NCBI GenBank assembly: GCA_017436645.1
Contig: JAFSCR010000015.1
Coordinates: 1 to 56,806 of the forward strand
Reading direction: 5' to 3'
Source of the DNA: Clostridia bacterium
GTDB lineage: Bacteria; Bacillota; Clostridia; UMGS1883; UMGS1540
Length of the DNA stretch: 56,806 bases
Notes under the pieces: model-generated
Databases searched by the model: none
Told to the model about the DNA's origin: nothing
Seen by the model: only the letters and a program-made list of their open reading frames with translations
Made by a program: the position numbers and the translations under genes
In this document: piece by piece, positions 17,143-25,400 of the stretch
Layout of the letters: each line of letters opens with the position of its first letter
Numbering within the stretch: the first letter of the stretch is position 1

Positions 17143-18095
17143 TTTTCTTCCTCTTTCTTTTGCCTTTCCAGAAAGGCATAGAGAATCTCTTCCATTTCCG
17201 AAAATGTGACTGCCCGATTGATTCTCTCCCTCGTTTGCGATGCCCCGGGCAACCCGTGCACGTACCATGCAGCGTGCTTTCTCGCTTCCAGCACCGCTGT
17301 GCGCATGCCTTTATATTTTTCCATACGGCGAATCTGGTCAAGACACACGGCCACTCTTTCTTCCACCGTGTCCCCCGTTCTGACTTCGCCGTAAAGCTTA
17401 TATTCTTTAATTTGTCTGAAAATAAACGGGTTTCCCATGGCGCCACGGCCAATCATGACGCTGTCGCACCCCGTTTCTTCCTGCATACGGACGGCATCCG
17501 CAAAGGATGTAATATCGCCGTTGCCGATGACGGGAATGGAAACCGCTTTCTTTACACGGGCAATTGTACTCCAATCCGCTATTCCTCGGTACTGCTCACG
17601 GGTGGTTCTGCCGTGGACGGCAATTGCCGCCGCACCTGCATCTTCCAAGGCCCGTGCCATTTCGGGCGCTGTTTCCTCCTCCCACCCTTTTCGGATTTTT
17701 ACCGTAACAGGAACAGAGGAAGCACGAACTGCACTGCGGACGATTTCCGCCGCAAGCGGAATGTTCCGCATAAGGGCGGAGCCATCCCCACCGCCCGTGA
17801 TTTTAGGCGCAGGGCATCCCATATTAATATCAATGCTGTCTGCAAATTCGCTGACCTTTGCCGCCGCTTCCGCCATAATATCCGGTTCGTGACCGAAAAG
17901 CTGCACCACGTGCGGCTTCGGTTCTTTGGAAAACCCCATAAGCTGAAAGGTTTTCTTATCCCCGAAATGCATGGCCTTGGCGCTCACCATTTCCGAATAA
18001 GCAAGGTCTGCCCCCATTTCCCGACAGATCTGCCGAAAAGCAAGGTCACTCACGCCGGCCATGGGGGCTAAAATTACTTTGTTTTTAAAATCCAT
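17139..18095 (-). CDS. dus: tRNA-dihydrouridine synthase (DusB-like)
   Basis: It reduces specific uridines of tRNA to dihydrouridine with FMN and NADPH. The 318-residue TIM barrel has the N-terminal LAPMAGVSDLAFR and the active-site cysteine motif NMGCPAPKITGGGDGSALM. It also has VTVKIRKGW, HGRTTREQYRG and the FMN-phosphate loop IGRGAMGNPFIF. It begins in a TAATG overlap with the IIC gene and ends in an ATGA overlap with the SDR gene. Confidence 0.95.
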   Translation of the reverse strand: MDFKNKVILAPMAGVSDLAFRQICREMGADLAYSEMVSAKAMHFGDKKTFQLMGFSKEPKPHVVQLFGHEPDIMAEAAAKVSEFADSIDINMGCPAPKITGGGDGSALMRNIPLAAEIVRSAVRASSVPVTVKIRKGWEEETAPEMARALEDAGAAAIAVHGRTTREQYRGIADWSTIARVKKAVSIPVIGNGDITSFADAVRMQEETGCDSVMIGRGAMGNPFIFRQIKEYKLYGEVRTGDTVEERVAVCLDQIRRMEKYKGMRTAVLEARKHAAWYVHGLPGASQTRERINRAVTFSEMEEILYAFLERQKKEEEK

Positions 18096-19156
18096 TATAA
18101 ATCCAGTTTCAAATCGTTTTCTTTTATCCAGCCGATTTTACGGAAGACGAGGCCGAACACCCATGTTAAAACGGCAGGGAGAACAATACAAATAAGAGCG
18201 AGGCCAATCCAGTCCATAGCCGTAATTGCCGGTTTTATACCGTTTGCAATGTCTTTCACCCAGCCGGAATAAACGCCGATAGGGCCTACCATACCGCAGG
18301 TGCCCATACCGCTGGATACTGCCGCACCGTTCATCTGAAGACGGAAAAGGCAGGTGGCAATAGGACCTGTAATGGCAGAAGCGAGTGTGGGCGGAATCCA
18401 TATCTTCGGGTTTTTCACAATGTTACCCATCTGCAGCATACTGGTGCCGAGGCCTTGTGCTACAAGACCGCCCCAGCGGTTTTCACGAAAACTCATTACG
18501 GCAAAACCCACCATCTGGGCACAGCAGCCTGCAACGGCCGCACCGCCTGCAAGGCCTGTAAGCCCGAGGGCCGCACAAATTGCGGCGCTGGAAATGGGAA
18601 GGGTCAGCGCAATACCCACGAGAACGGAAACTAAAATACCCATAAGGAAGGGCTGAAGTTCAGTTGCCCACATAATGGCATCGCCCACTTTATTTGCCGC
18701 ATATCCGATATGAGGCGCACACCAGATGGAGAGAAGAACGCCGACGCCAATGGTAACAATGGGCGTTACCAGAATATCAATTTTTGTTTCTTTGCTTACA
18801 ATTTTACCGATTTCGGCTGCAATGGTAGCCACCACGTAAACGGCCAGAGGGCCGCCTGCCCCGCCAAGGGCGTTTGCCGCCTGACCTACCGCCGCCAGAG
18901 AAAAGAGAACGAGGGGCGGACATTGGAGGGCATACCCGATGGCAACTGCCATAGCTACACCTGTTACGGCTTTGGCATAAGAAGCAATCTGGTTTAAAAC
19001 TTCTATGCCGAACTGGGTACCGACCGTGTCAAGAATTGTACCGATTAAAAGGGATGCAAAAAGGCCCTGTGCCATGGCACCGAGAGCATCAATGCCGTAG
19101 CGTTTTAAGGAAAACGTTACATTTTTCTTTTTCAAAAACTGACCTACTTTACTCAC
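18095..19156 (-). CDS. PfoR-like PTS IIC-type membrane protein
   Basis: The 353-residue membrane protein has roughly eight to ten hydrophobic segments rich in Gly and Ala, with LPISSAAICAALGLTG and GMGTCGMVGPIGVYSGW. These match the PTS_EIIC_2 / PfoR family first described as a putative regulator in Clostridium perfringens. No IIA or IIB domain and no sugar enzymes are nearby, so a phosphotransferase role is doubtful. It may be a transporter for an unknown solute. It ends in a TAATG overlap with dus and starts 18 bases after the apgM-like gene. Confidence 0.85.
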   Translation of the reverse strand: MSKVGQFLKKKNVTFSLKRYGIDALGAMAQGLFASLLIGTILDTVGTQFGIEVLNQIASYAKAVTGVAMAVAIGYALQCPPLVLFSLAAVGQAANALGGAGGPLAVYVVATIAAEIGKIVSKETKIDILVTPIVTIGVGVLLSIWCAPHIGYAANKVGDAIMWATELQPFLMGILVSVLVGIALTLPISSAAICAALGLTGLAGGAAVAGCCAQMVGFAVMSFRENRWGGLVAQGLGTSMLQMGNIVKNPKIWIPPTLASAITGPIATCLFRLQMNGAAVSSGMGTCGMVGPIGVYSGWVKDIANGIKPAITAMDWIGLALICIVLPAVLTWVFGLVFRKIGWIKENDLKLDL

Positions 19157-19174
19157 AAAAATCCGACCTTTCTC

Positions 19175-20374
19175 TTAAGCTTCCAAAAATAATCTCATCA
19201 GTTTATAACCGGGGTCAATAAGCACCCCGTCTTTTGCACTTTCTTCCGTAAAGACTGCTTTGCCGCATGCAGGCTTTTCGCTGTCATAGAAAAGGCAAGG
19301 CACCGCATCCCGTGCATGGGTCTTTATGGAAATTGGCGTGGGATGGTCAGGGAGAATGAGCATTCTGTATGCTTCCCCTTCGTCTTCCAGCGCCTTTACT
19401 ATGGGCGAAACCACAAGGCTGTCAATCATTTCAATAGATTTTACCTTATTCTCCGCTTCACCACGGTGGCCGCATTCATCGGGAGCTTCCATGTGGACGT
19501 AAACAAAATCGTTGCCATCCTTAAGAAGTGTACGAATGGCCGCCTCCGCTTTCCCCTCAAAATTCGTGTCAATATTCCCCGTGACATTGGGTACTTCTAT
19601 AACTTCCATGCCGGCTAAAAAGCCAATGCCTCGGATTAAATCCACAGCCGATATAACCGCACCCTTTTTGCCGTAAACATCATAAAAAGCAGGAAGACCG
19701 GGTTTCTTTCCTTCGCCCCAGATCCAGAGGGAATCTGCAGTGCGAAGTCCCTTTTCCCGTCTTGCAATATTGACGGGGTGGTCACGAAGGATCCTTCGGC
19801 TTTCTTCCATGATAGCCATAATCTCGGGACATGTGGGCAGATAGTCCCGAACAGGACGGTCCGAAATGTCGTGGGGCGGTGTTAAGACCCCGAAATCCTC
19901 TGCATTATCCCATACAAGAAGATGGCGGTAGCTGATGCCTGCATAAAGGGAAAAGCCGGGGAAAACCAGTTTTTCCTGCAATGTGGCAATCAGTGCTCCG
20001 GCTTCTTCCGTAGAAATTTCACCGGCGCTGTAGTCAAGCATGGTAAGGTCTTCATAATTCCCTTCTCCCGAAAGGCTTACAAGGTTTGCACGAAACGATG
20101 TTTCCGATTCGGAAAGGGATACGCCGATAGAAGCCGCCTCCAGGGGTGAGCGGCCCGTGTATACATCTTTTGTGTTATAGCCCATAACAGTAAGGTTTGC
20201 CACGTCACTGCCGGGTTTTAAATCATCAGGTACGGTTTTTACAAGGTACTGTGTGCCTTTTTCGGAAAGTGCATCCATCATAGGCTTTTTTGCCACTTCC
20301 ATAGGCGTTTTACCGCCTAAAGCTTCCACAGGATAATCTGCCATACCGTCTGCTAAGATTACGATATATTTCAT
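19175..20374 (-). CDS. ApgM-like metalloenzyme: cofactor-independent phosphoglycerate mutase family or alternative homoserine kinase
   Basis: The 399-residue alkaline-phosphatase-superfamily enzyme has the N-terminal metal and phosphoryl site IVILADGMADYP (Asp 9 region), GSDVANLTVMGYN with the likely phospho-accepting Ser, HMEAPDECGHRG and the metal site ILPDHPTPISIKTHA. By sequence it is the archaeal-type cofactor-independent phosphoglycerate mutase. Members of this family encoded with hom and lysC have been proposed as substitutes for homoserine kinase ThrB. Here it lies two genes after lysC in the hom-lysC operon, and no thrB is in the window, which favours homoserine phosphorylation. It overlaps rlmB by four bases. 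Confidence 0.85.
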   Translation of the reverse strand: MKYIVILADGMADYPVEALGGKTPMEVAKKPMMDALSEKGTQYLVKTVPDDLKPGSDVANLTVMGYNTKDVYTGRSPLEAASIGVSLSESETSFRANLVSLSGEGNYEDLTMLDYSAGEISTEEAGALIATLQEKLVFPGFSLYAGISYRHLLVWDNAEDFGVLTPPHDISDRPVRDYLPTCPEIMAIMEESRRILRDHPVNIARREKGLRTADSLWIWGEGKKPGLPAFYDVYGKKGAVISAVDLIRGIGFLAGMEVIEVPNVTGNIDTNFEGKAEAAIRTLLKDGNDFVYVHMEAPDECGHRGEAENKVKSIEMIDSLVVSPIVKALEDEGEAYRMLILPDHPTPISIKTHARDAVPCLFYDSEKPACGKAVFTEESAKDGVLIDPGYKLMRLFLEA

Positions 20375-21102
20375 CTTCTTCTCGTCACCTCAAACATAAA
20401 AAGCGCCGCCGCAACGGACGCATTTAAAGATTCCGTTTGTCCGTGCATAGGAATTTTTACAAGAAAATCACATTTTTCTTTTACAAGGCGGCTCATGCCC
20501 TCGCCCTCGTTACCGATGACGATTGCCACAGCCCCCGCAAGATCTGCTTCAAAAAGGGAACGGTCTGCCGTGCCATCGGCCCCCGTAATCCACACGCCCT
20601 TTTTCTGCAGCTCGTCCATCGTCTGCGGAAGGCTCGTTACACGGGCAATGGGCGTAAAGGATGCCGCACCTGCGGAAACCTTGTCCACGGTGGCGTTTAC
20701 ACCGACGCCGTCATGCTTCGTAATCACAACGCCGTGTGCACCTGCGGCATTTGCCGTGCGGATAATGGCGCCCAGGTTATGGGGATCGCAAATACGGTCA
20801 CAAAGAACGATAAAGGGAGCTTCCCCTTTCTCTTCCGCCTTTTTTAAAATATCATCCACCGTCACATACGCATAAAGGCTTGTGCTTGCCACCACGCCCT
20901 GATGGTTGCCGCCCTCCGCCATTTCGTCAAGGCGGCGCTTGTCGGCCTCCACAACGGGAATACGGGCTTTTTTTGCCGTGTGTATGATTTTGGAAAGTGA
21001 CGGGTCGGGCGCACCCTGCCGTACATACAGCTTATCAATGGTGCGCCCTGTCTTTAATGCTTCCAGTACCGGATTTCTTCCGATAATCACATTATTTTTC
21101 AT
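20371..21102 (-). CDS. rlmB: 23S rRNA 2'-O-ribose methyltransferase, TrmH/RlmB family
   Basis: A SPOUT (knotted) methyltransferase that methylates a ribose 2'-OH, in RlmB at G2251 of 23S rRNA. The 243-residue protein has an N-terminal substrate-binding domain (IIGRNPVLEALKTG) and the three TrmH motifs: CDRICDPHNLGAIIRTANAAG, AIVIGNEGEGM and IPMHGQTESLNASVAAALFMFE. The start at 21102 is the family start; it has no clear ribosome site and lies four bases after the lysC stop, so coupling is likely. Its end overlaps the next gene in ATGA. Confidence 0.93.
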   Translation of the reverse strand: MKNNVIIGRNPVLEALKTGRTIDKLYVRQGAPDPSLSKIIHTAKKARIPVVEADKRRLDEMAEGGNHQGVVASTSLYAYVTVDDILKKAEEKGEAPFIVLCDRICDPHNLGAIIRTANAAGAHGVVITKHDGVGVNATVDKVSAGAASFTPIARVTSLPQTMDELQKKGVWITGADGTADRSLFEADLAGAVAIVIGNEGEGMSRLVKEKCDFLVKIPMHGQTESLNASVAAALFMFEVTRRR

Positions 21103-21106
21103 ATCA

Positions 21107-22321
21107 TTAAATATTGGAAAGGTTAAATTTGTCGTGGATTGCACGAACTGCAGCTTCCCCTTCTTTGCGTGCAACAAGAACGGAAACCTTGATTTCGCTT
21201 GTGGAAATCATCTTGATGTTAATGTTTGCATTATAGAGGGCTTCAAACATTTTTGCAGCAACGCCGGGATTGGATACCATACCTGCGCCTACGATGGAAA
21301 CCTTGGAAACATCTGCATCGTGGAGAATTTCCTTTGCACCGATAAGACCCATGTTTTCCTTTAATGTTTCAAGTGCTGTTTCAAGCGAAGATTCGGGAAC
21401 GGTAAAGCTGATATCCTTTTTATTGTCACGGCCGATGGACTGGAGAATAATATCTACATTAATATTTTTCTTTGCCAGAATGGAGAAAAGGGTAAATGCT
21501 TTTCCCGGTTCATCACCAATATCTGTAAGAGAAATACGTGCTACGTCATTGTCGCGGGCTACGCCCCTGATAATCATTTTTTCCACTTTATTAACCTCCT
21601 TAACAACTGTGCCCGGTGCTTCTTCGAAGCTGGACAGAACTTCCATGTTTACATTGTATTTTTTTGCAACTTCCACCGAACGGTTATGCAGAACATTTGC
21701 GCCAAGACTTGCAAGCTCCAGCATTTCGTCATAGGAAATATCTTCAAGCTGTGCCGCATCGGGAACGATACGGGGGTCAGCTGTGTATACGCCTTTAACG
21801 TCCGTATAAATCTGGCAAAGGTCGGCATGAAGCGCTGCCGCAAGTGCTACGGCAGAAGTATCCGATCCGCCACGGCCTAAGGTTGTAATGTCCTCATAGC
21901 GGTCAATACCCTGGAAACCTGCCACAATAACAATTTTCTTAAGATCCAGTTCTCTCTGGATTCTTTCCGTTTTAATGGAGCCGATACGGGCAGCGGAATG
22001 CTTGGAATCCGTCTGCATACCTGCCTGCCAGCCGGTAAGGCTGATAACAGGGCAACCGAGCTTTTCAAGGGCCATGGCGAGAAGTGCCATGGAAATCTGC
22101 TCGCCGCTTGAAAGGAGCACGTCCATTTCACGCTTTGAAGGTGCATTATTGATTTCTGCCGCTTTCTCGAGAAGATCATCCGTCGTATCGCCTTGTGCGG
22201 AAACGACAACAACAACCGAGTTTCCTTTTTCATAGTACGACTTGATCCTGTTTGCCACACGGAACACACGCTCCGCATTGGCAACGGAAGAGCCGCCGAA
22301 TTTTTGTACGATAAGTGCCAT
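21107..22321 (-). CDS. lysC: Aspartate kinase
   Basis: First step of the aspartate family: aspartate to aspartyl phosphate, leading to lysine, threonine and methionine. The 404-residue protein has KFGGSSVAN (residues 7-15), GRGGSDTSAVALAAAL in the kinase domain, and two C-terminal ACT domains (about 265-404) that normally bind lysine or threonine for feedback inhibition. It lies 17 bases after hom, with CTTTCTT-complementary GGAAGAA upstream of its start. Confidence 0.96.
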   Translation of the reverse strand: MALIVQKFGGSSVANAERVFRVANRIKSYYEKGNSVVVVVSAQGDTTDDLLEKAAEINNAPSKREMDVLLSSGEQISMALLAMALEKLGCPVISLTGWQAGMQTDSKHSAARIGSIKTERIQRELDLKKIVIVAGFQGIDRYEDITTLGRGGSDTSAVALAAALHADLCQIYTDVKGVYTADPRIVPDAAQLEDISYDEMLELASLGANVLHNRSVEVAKKYNVNMEVLSSFEEAPGTVVKEVNKVEKMIIRGVARDNDVARISLTDIGDEPGKAFTLFSILAKKNINVDIILQSIGRDNKKDISFTVPESSLETALETLKENMGLIGAKEILHDADVSKVSIVGAGMVSNPGVAAKMFEALYNANINIKMISTSEIKVSVLVARKEGEAAVRAIHDKFNLSNI

Positions 22322-22338
22322 GTTTCGTTCTTCCTTTC

Positions 22339-23514
22339 TTACATTCTGATAAACTTGCGAACGCCTTCGCGTTTTACAAGTTTTTCAAGTTCACTTTCCT
22401 TCATATTGCGAAGAATATAACCTTTTTCACCTTCGATACCAATATCAATGCAGGTTGCATCTTCGATTTCCTCGCTGCTTCTGACAAGGCAGGTAACCTT
22501 GGTTTCCGCAAGGGGTGTTACATAAGCGGAATCCCCTTCCGCCCAGTCAATGCGGCGGTTTTCGGAAATGCCGCGTGCGATGTCAATCACGTCGGAAACT
22601 ACTGCGCTTGCGGTGGGGAGTTTGCCTGCACCCGAGCCGTAAAGCATTACATCGCCTACGTTATCGCCGGTAAGCATAACGGCGTTGAAAACGTCCTTTA
22701 CGCTTGCCAGGGGGCTGTCATTGGGGATAAGCATAGGCGAAACACGGGCAAAAACCTTATCTTCGCCGATGCGGGCAAGACCGATAAGCTTTATGGAGCA
22801 GTCAAGTGCTTCTGCATATTCCACATCCTCCGGTTCAATGCCTGTAATCCCTTCCGTTGCGATTTTTGTATAATCTACATCCTTACCGAAAATAAGGGAG
22901 GATAAAATGGCAATTTTGCGGCAGGTATCGTGGCCTTCCACGTCTGCCGTGGGATCCGCCTCGGCGTAACCCTTTTTCTGTGCATCGGCGAGGGCCACAT
23001 CAAAGGACTGGCCTTCGTCAATCATCTTCGTGAGAATATAGTTTGTGGTACCGTTGAGTATGCCCATGACACGGGTAATGCGGTTTGCCGCAAGGCATGT
23101 GCCGATGGGACGAATGACGGGGATACCGCCACCGACGCTGGCTTCATAGCGGTAAAACACGCCGTTTTCCTTTGCCAGACGGAAAAGTTCTGCACCCTTT
23201 GCGGCAACAAGTGCTTTATTGGAAGTTACAACACTTTTTCCGCAAAGAATTGCATCCTTTGTAAAAGTGTATGCAGGTTCTACGCCGCCCATCATTTCCA
23301 CAACAACGGAAACGGACTTATCTTCCAAAACGGTGCTGTAATCCTTCGTGAAAAGGTGTGCATCGGGATGATCAGAAAAATCACGGATTTCAACGATATA
23401 TTTAATCCCGATTTCTTCGCCTACCCGGTCTGCGATTATGCCACCGTCCTTCTTCAGAACCTCATATACGCCGCTGCCGACGGTGCCGAACCCTAAAATT
23501 GCTATATTTATCAT
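22339..23514 (-). CDS. hom: Homoserine dehydrogenase
   Basis: It reduces aspartate semialdehyde to homoserine, the branch point to threonine and methionine. The 391-residue protein begins with the NAD(P) loop AILGFGTVGSGVYEVL, followed by the catalytic region GGIPVIRPI, NGTTNYILTKM and KGYAEADPTADVEGHDTCRKIAIL. The C-terminal ACT-like part is shorter than in some homologues. ATG 23514 is preceded by AGGAGG; an upstream TTG is unlikely. It lies 21 bases after the ACT protein gene. Confidence 0.95.
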   Translation of the reverse strand: MINIAILGFGTVGSGVYEVLKKDGGIIADRVGEEIGIKYIVEIRDFSDHPDAHLFTKDYSTVLEDKSVSVVVEMMGGVEPAYTFTKDAILCGKSVVTSNKALVAAKGAELFRLAKENGVFYRYEASVGGGIPVIRPIGTCLAANRITRVMGILNGTTNYILTKMIDEGQSFDVALADAQKKGYAEADPTADVEGHDTCRKIAILSSLIFGKDVDYTKIATEGITGIEPEDVEYAEALDCSIKLIGLARIGEDKVFARVSPMLIPNDSPLASVKDVFNAVMLTGDNVGDVMLYGSGAGKLPTASAVVSDVIDIARGISENRRIDWAEGDSAYVTPLAETKVTCLVRSSEEIEDATCIDIGIEGEKGYILRNMKESELEKLVKREGVRKFIRM

Positions 23515-23535
23515 ATGCAAATCCTCCTTTTTGCG

Positions 23536-23967
23536 TTATTGTCTGCCTAAAACATTCATACTCCGCACGCCCTTGGGGCTTGAGAGTGCATCCATCATTT
23601 CATCAAATTCCATCTGCATTTCTTCCGTTTGCAGTGTTATGGTAATACTCGCCACACCGTTTATGGGAATGGTTTGGTTTATCGTCAGGATATTGCACCC
23701 TGCCTTTGCCACAATGCCGAGAATTTCGGATAAAGTGCCCGGAATATCCATAAGCTCAAAGTACAGATTGAGTATCCCCTGCATTTCATGGAACGGGAAT
23801 ATATGGTCCTTATATTTATAATATGCACTGCGGCTGATGCCCGTAAGGCGCACCGCATCATGTACCGTTGCTGCCTCGCCCGAACGAAGTAGTTTCTTCG
23901 CCCGAAGCACCTTTGGAAAAACGTCCGGAAGCACGGAAACATCTGCCAGAACATACTGTTTTTTCAT
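23536..23967 (-). CDS. ACT domain protein, PheB/UPF0735 family
   Basis: The 143-residue protein has an N-terminal helical part with an HTH-like stretch (GEAATVHDAVRLTGISRSAYYKYKDHIFPF) and a C-terminal ACT domain (about 68-143; FELMDIPGTLSEILGIVAKAGCNIL). The family was named from Bacillus pheB, and its action is not settled; the ACT domain suggests amino acid sensing. As first gene before hom and lysC, it may sense threonine or another aspartate-family amino acid and regulate the operon. ATG 23967 has GGAGGAT upstream. Confidence 0.88.
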   Translation of the reverse strand: MKKQYVLADVSVLPDVFPKVLRAKKLLRSGEAATVHDAVRLTGISRSAYYKYKDHIFPFHEMQGILNLYFELMDIPGTLSEILGIVAKAGCNILTINQTIPINGVASITITLQTEEMQMEFDEMMDALSSPKGVRSMNVLGRQ

Positions 23968-23984
23968 GTTCTTATCCTCCGACT

Positions 23985-24038
23985 TTTCAAAAAAAATATA
24001 CTCGCCCCGATGTGTCCTCGAGGCAAATACATTTGTTT
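23985..24038 (-). promoter_or_regulatory. Possible attenuator hairpin in the ACT-hom-lysC leader
   Basis: In the roughly 70-base leader, GCCTCG and CGGGGC (minus strand, inside 24001-24025) can pair with one G-U, and ATATTTTTTTT follows a few bases later. The layout resembles an intrinsic terminator before the first gene. No leader peptide or known riboswitch was recognised. Confidence 0.4.
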
Positions 24039-24045
24039 TCAATTT

Positions 24046-24074
24046 AGTATATACGAATTTCCCGTTTTTGTCAA
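24046..24074 (-). promoter_or_regulatory. Sigma-A promoter of the ACT-hom-lysC-...-rsmG operon
   Basis: Minus strand TTGACA (24069-24074), 17-bp spacer, TATACT (24046-24051). It is the only strong promoter I see for the ten genes down to rsmG. Confidence 0.85.
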
Positions 24075-24174
24075 TACATTTCCCAAAATTCCTGCATTTT
24101 GCCATTTTTGCACAATTTAATTCGGCACAGGAAATGTGTTTCCCGACATTTTGCCTTGTAAATCTGAAATTTAT

Positions 24175-24202
24175 TTGACTTTTACATTTTTTATGTTATA
24201 AT
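24175..24202 (+). promoter_or_regulatory. Sigma-A promoter of the stalk-domain / HprK-like / S26 / PqqD cassette
   Basis: TTGACT (24175-24180), 16-bp spacer, TATAAT (24197-24202), about 48 bases before the first start codon. Confidence 0.8.
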
Positions 24203-24249
24203 TAATGTATAAATTTAAATAAAGCTTTGCTTTATGAAAGGAGACCCTT

Positions 24250-24696
24250 ATGTTAAAAAAGATTGCTGTTCTCATGATTGTATGTCTTATGCTGTGCCCC
24301 CTTTCCGCTTTTGCGGTAAACGACGTTGCCGTTAAGATTAACGGTGAACCGCTCGAGTTTGATGTCCCTGCACAGATTATTAACGACAGAACTATGGTTC
24401 CCATGCGGAAAATTTTTGAAACCTTTGGCTTTACCGTACAGTGGCTCCCCGAAAGCCGCACCATTATTTCCATTAACAACAATATCGTCATCGCTATGGG
24501 TATCGATTCTCCCGTTATGAATGTTACCAATCTGGCTGCCACCGAGGCAGAACGCAACGTTGTTTACCAGCTCGATTCTCCTCCCACCATTGTTGGGGAC
24601 AGAACGCTCGTTCCCGTTCGTGCCATTGCGGAAGGTCTCGGCAAAAAAGTAGATTGGGATGACCTTACCAGAACGGTTCTCATTACGGATAAATAA
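24250..24696 (+). CDS. Secreted copper-amine-oxidase-N-terminal (stalk) domain protein
   Basis: The 148-residue protein has a clear signal peptide (residues 1-22, cleavage near SAFA/VND). One stalk-type domain follows, with the repeated hallmark NDRTMVPMRKIFETFG (about 45-60) and GDRTLVPVRAIAEGLG (about 117-132). Such domains occur on clostridial surface proteins and usually carry another domain; here it stands alone. The copper amine oxidase name reflects fold only: no catalytic part or anchor is present. The next gene begins three bases after its stop, so it belongs to the kinase/protease/PqqD cassette and may be its substrate or effector. Confidence 0.88.
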   Translation: MLKKIAVLMIVCLMLCPLSAFAVNDVAVKINGEPLEFDVPAQIINDRTMVPMRKIFETFGFTVQWLPESRTIISINNNIVIAMGIDSPVMNVTNLAATEAERNVVYQLDSPPTIVGDRTLVPVRAIAEGLGKKVDWDDLTRTVLITDK

Positions 24697-24699
24697 AAA

Positions 24700-25389
24700 A
24701 TGCTGATTCGTCTGGCCAAGCTTACGATTGAAATCCAAAACCGGTATGATTACACATCTGCGCTTTGTAAAAACTACATGGTGCGCGCGGGCGAACCGGA
24801 CTTTTCTGCCACCGTAACCGATGCGGAAATCGCGGCCGAGGAAGGCGGCAAAGCTTTCCCTGAATATGCAGAAAGCCTGGCAGTTTACCGCAAAATCGCA
24901 GAAGAGATTCTTTTGTATGACGGTTTTTTAATGCACGGTGCCGTGATTGAAACTGATGGCGTCGGCACGGCTTTTCTGGCAAAGAGCGGTGTGGGCAAAT
25001 CCACCCATCTTATGCTCTGGCAGGACCTTTTAGGGGAAAAGCTTACCGTTATAAACGGCGACAAGCCTCTTATCCGTTTTGCGGACAACGTACCTTTTGC
25101 TTACGGAACGCCCTGGGCAGGGAAAGAGCGGCTGGAGACAAACAAAGGCGTGCCGCTAAAAAATATCTGTTTTCTTTCCCGCAGTGCGGAAAACGAAGCC
25201 TTTCCTATCCGGAAAGAGGATGCACTTCTTTCTCTTCTGCCCCAGATTTATATGCCTTCAGACAGTAAAAAAATGGAGATTCTACTGGGTCTCCTTTCCC
25301 GACTTGTGGATTGTTGTGACTTTTACGCCATCCGGTGCAATATGCATCCCGATGCCGCCCGAGTCGCCTATCGGACAATGTTCGGGTGA
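24700..25389 (+). CDS. HPr-kinase-like P-loop protein
   Basis: The 229-residue protein has a P-loop AKSGVGKST at 94-102 followed by THLMLWQ, and an Asp in INGDKP (about 119-123). A late region GTPWAGKE resembles HPr kinase and PEP carboxykinase folds. It lacks the N-terminal domain of true HprK, so it is not the catabolite-repression enzyme. Similar proteins occur with RiPP genes, where some phosphorylate a precursor peptide; that role here is inference. There is no ribosome site and the start lies three bases after the previous stop, suggesting coupled translation. Confidence 0.8.
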   Translation: MLIRLAKLTIEIQNRYDYTSALCKNYMVRAGEPDFSATVTDAEIAAEEGGKAFPEYAESLAVYRKIAEEILLYDGFLMHGAVIETDGVGTAFLAKSGVGKSTHLMLWQDLLGEKLTVINGDKPLIRFADNVPFAYGTPWAGKERLETNKGVPLKNICFLSRSAENEAFPIRKEDALLSLLPQIYMPSDSKKMEILLGLLSRLVDCCDFYAIRCNMHPDAARVAYRTMFG

Positions 25390-25400
25390 AAGAGTAGCTT

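Noticed and set aside
18095..19156. A complete sugar PTS
   Set aside because: Only a IIC-like membrane protein is present; no IIA, IIB or sugar enzyme genes are adjacent.
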